Source of the DNA: Agromyces cavernae
GTDB taxonomy: Bacteria; Actinomycetota; Actinomycetes; Actinomycetales; Microbacteriaceae
Assembly (NCBI RefSeq): GCF_021044935.1
Contig: NZ_JAJNMP010000004.1
Location: forward strand, 186,001 to 250,000
Length of the DNA stretch: 64,000 nucleotides
Reading direction: 5' to 3'
This document shows, piece after piece, positions 62,388-64,000 of this stretch (position 1 is its first letter; the number at the start of each line of letters is the position of its first letter). The translations under genes were made by a program, and so were the position numbers. The notes beneath the pieces were generated by a model. That model had not been told where the DNA came from and ran no database searches. It saw only the letters and a list, made by a program, of their open reading frames with translations.

Positions 62388-62393
62388 TAGGCT
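62388..62393 (+). promoter_or_regulatory. -10-like box upstream of cysK
   Basis: TAGGCT lies 39 bases before the cysK ATG. A GAGAGAGG ribosome site follows closer to the start. No good -35 is seen. Confidence 0.3.
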
Positions 62394-62432
62394 GATGCCG
62401 TTGCCCGAGCATGACCTGAGAGAGGCTGGACC

Positions 62433-63368
62433 ATGGCGCAGATCGCCGAGAACATCACCGAAGTCATCGGCCGCACGCCGCTCGTGCGCCTGAACCGGCT
62501 CACCGAGGGCAGCGGTGCGACCGTGCTCGCGAAGCTCGAGTTCTACAACCCCGCCGCGAGCGTGAAGGACCGCATCGGCGTCGCGATCGTCGACGCGGCC
62601 GAGCGGTCGGGCGAACTGGCGCCCGGCGGCACGATCGTCGAGGGCACGAGCGGCAACACCGGCATCGCACTCGCACTCGTCGGCGCCGCCCGCGGCTACA
62701 AGGTCGTGCTGACCATGCCCGAGACCGCGAGCGTCGAGCGTCGGGTCGTGCTGCGCGCATTCGGCGCCGAGGTCGTGCTCACGCCGGGTGCCGAGGGCAT
62801 GAAGGGCGCCGTGGCGCGTGCCCAGGAGATCGTCGCGGACACGCCCGGAGCGATCCTCGCCCGGCAATTCGAGAACGAGGCGAACCCCGCGATCCACCGC
62901 GCCACCACCGGCCCCGAGATCTGGGCCGACACCGACGGCGCGGTCGACGTCCTCGTATCGGGTATCGGCACCGGCGGCACGATCACGGGCGCGGGCGGCT
63001 TCCTCAAGGAGCAGAACCCCGACCTGAAGGTCGTCGCCGTGGAGCCGGCCGACTCCCCCATCCTCACGGGAGGCACGCCCGGGCCGCACAAGATCCAGGG
63101 CATCGGCGCGAACTTCGTGCCCGACGTGCTCGATCGCGACGTCTACGACGAGGTCATCGACGTCGCCACACCCGATGCCGTCGCGACCGCGCGCGGGCTC
63201 GCGTCCGACGAGGGGATCCTCGGCGGCATCTCGTCGGGCGCCGCCGTGTGGGCCGCGCTCGAGGTCGCGAAGCGCCCCGAGAACGACGGCAAGACGATCG
63301 TCGTGGTCGTGCCCGACTTCGGCGAGCGCTACCTCTCGACCGTGCTCTACGAAGACCTGCGCGACTGA
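62433..63368 (+). CDS. cysK: Cysteine synthase A (O-acetylserine sulfhydrylase)
   Basis: A 311-residue PLP enzyme. The cofactor lysine is Lys45 ([10 protein letters not shown]), the substrate loop is EGTSGNTGI, and the phosphate-binding loop is [10 protein letters not shown]. It makes cysteine from O-acetylserine and sulfide. Serine acetyltransferase follows 42 bases later, the classic cysK-cysE pair. Confidence 0.96.
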   Translation: MAQIAENITEVIGRTPLVRLNRLTEGSGATVLAKLEFYNPAASVKDRIGVAIVDAAERSGELAPGGTIVEGTSGNTGIALALVGAARGYKVVLTMPETASVERRVVLRAFGAEVVLTPGAEGMKGAVARAQEIVADTPGAILARQFENEANPAIHRATTGPEIWADTDGAVDVLVSGIGTGGTITGAGGFLKEQNPDLKVVAVEPADSPILTGGTPGPHKIQGIGANFVPDVLDRDVYDEVIDVATPDAVATARGLASDEGILGGISSGAAVWAALEVAKRPENDGKTIVVVVPDFGERYLSTVLYEDLRD

Positions 63369-63410
63369 CGCCGACGGCATCAGGGCGCTGCGCCTGATTG
63401 ACTGGCTCAC

Positions 63411-63989
63411 GTGACTTTCGTTCGAGCACTCCGAGAAGACATCGCCACGGCGCGATCGCATGACCCCGCATCGCGCAGCGGGCTCGAGGTGCTCCTCGCC
63501 TACTCGGGCCTGCACGCGATCTGGGGCTACCGGCTCACCCACGTCCTCTGGATGTCCGGGCTGCGGTTGCCCGCGCGCGTGATGTCGCAGTTCGTGCGGT
63601 TCCTCACCGGCGTCGAGATCCACCCCGGAGCCACGATCGGCCGACGATTCTTCATCGACCACGGCATGGGCGTCGTCATCGGCGAGACGGCCGTGCTCGG
63701 CGACGACGTCATGCTGTACCACGGGGTCACGCTCGGCGGAAAGGCCGCGCGCGGCGTCGGGCGCGGGGCCAAGCGGCATCCGACCCTCGAAGACGGCGTG
63801 ACCGTCGGTGCGGGCGCGAAAGTACTCGGCGACGTGACGATCGGCGCGTGGAGCGCCATCGGCGCGAACGCCGTCGTCACGAAGGACGCCCCGCCCCACT
63901 CGCTCGTGGTCGGCATCCCCGCGACGTTCAAGCCGCTCTCGCACGAGACCGCCGATGCCGCACGCGGCATCCACGACTGGCACATCTGA
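63411..63989 (+). CDS. cysE: Serine O-acetyltransferase, short form
   Basis: A 192-residue left-handed beta-helix acetyltransferase with [22 protein letters not shown] and [20 protein letters not shown]. It lacks much of the N-terminal helical domain of the 270-residue E. coli enzyme, as in many Gram-positives. It supplies O-acetylserine to CysK. The C-terminal tail ends in a His-Asp-Trp-His-Ile, without the long GxGI tail. Confidence 0.94.
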   Translation: MTFVRALREDIATARSHDPASRSGLEVLLAYSGLHAIWGYRLTHVLWMSGLRLPARVMSQFVRFLTGVEIHPGATIGRRFFIDHGMGVVIGETAVLGDDVMLYHGVTLGGKAARGVGRGAKRHPTLEDGVTVGAGAKVLGDVTIGAWSAIGANAVVTKDAPPHSLVVGIPATFKPLSHETADAARGIHDWHI

Positions 63990-64000
63990 GCGCACCGGCT

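Noticed and set aside
61461..63995. A minus-strand open frame of 844 codons that includes prmC
   Set aside because: Only the C-terminal 294 codons match a family; the rest is antisense to cysK and cysE, which are unmistakable.

Overview
This is a 64 kb window from a high-GC actinobacterium. Four things point to the family Microbacteriaceae (an Agromyces-like relative is my guess, not proven): the uniform GC-rich third-position codon use, the many GTG starts, the 4-base ATGA/GTGA gene junctions, and the sua5-wecA-atpIBEFHAGDC gene order. I see no tRNA, rRNA, CRISPR array, insertion sequence or prophage. Almost every base is coding, and no gene-free stretch exceeds 300 bases.

Layout. 1-5.0 kb (minus): a branched-chain-amino-acid-type ABC importer (livK, G, F, H, M) running into a truncated acyl-CoA synthetase, divergent from a thiolase (5.1-6.2 kb). 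6.3-15.7 kb: an LtrA membrane protein, a SHOCT protein, a histidine kinase/response regulator pair, RseP protease, dxr, a phosphopantetheinyl-transferase-like protein, an acyltransferase, a lysozyme-like lipoprotein and OsmC. 15.8-22.5 kb: gabT, an asparaginase and a potDABC polyamine importer. 22.5-40.5 kb (all minus): a large block with a Ser/Thr kinase, a giant cadherin-like/FN3 surface protein, MoxR, DUF58, a transglutaminase-fold protein without its usual Cys/His, a zinc-ribbon FHA protein and an EccC/FtsK-type ATPase. A PP2C phosphatase and a second FHA protein precede it. 40.5-43.9 kb (plus): an AsnC regulator, a class III aminotransferase and an FAD amine oxidase, a likely polyamine-degradation set. 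43.9-48.8 kb: DUF4192, the ogt-tag repair pair, a secreted metzincin, yaaA and a P-loop kinase. 48.9-58.5 kb (minus): the full F1Fo ATP synthase with atpI, wecA and sua5. 58.5-64 kb: a drug-type ABC exporter with a divergent TetR gene, prmC, then cysK and cysE.

Most notable is the 18 kb kinase/FHA/EccC-like block. Nearly all its genes overlap or abut, and it combines a phospho-signalling module (kinase, phosphatase, two FHA readers) with a membrane assembly module (MoxR, DUF58, transglutaminase-fold), a secretion-type ATPase and a roughly 1,970-residue extracellular repeat protein. No WXG100 substrate and no EccB/D/E gene is present. The block sits between the polyamine importer and the polyamine-degradation genes. 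I read it as a phosphorylation-controlled surface or export apparatus of unknown function.

Other signals are an inverted-repeat family present at two loci, several intergenic hairpins ending in GGATG/CATCC, and several genes whose start codon lies 6-7 bases after a -10-like hexamer, which suggests leaderless mRNAs.
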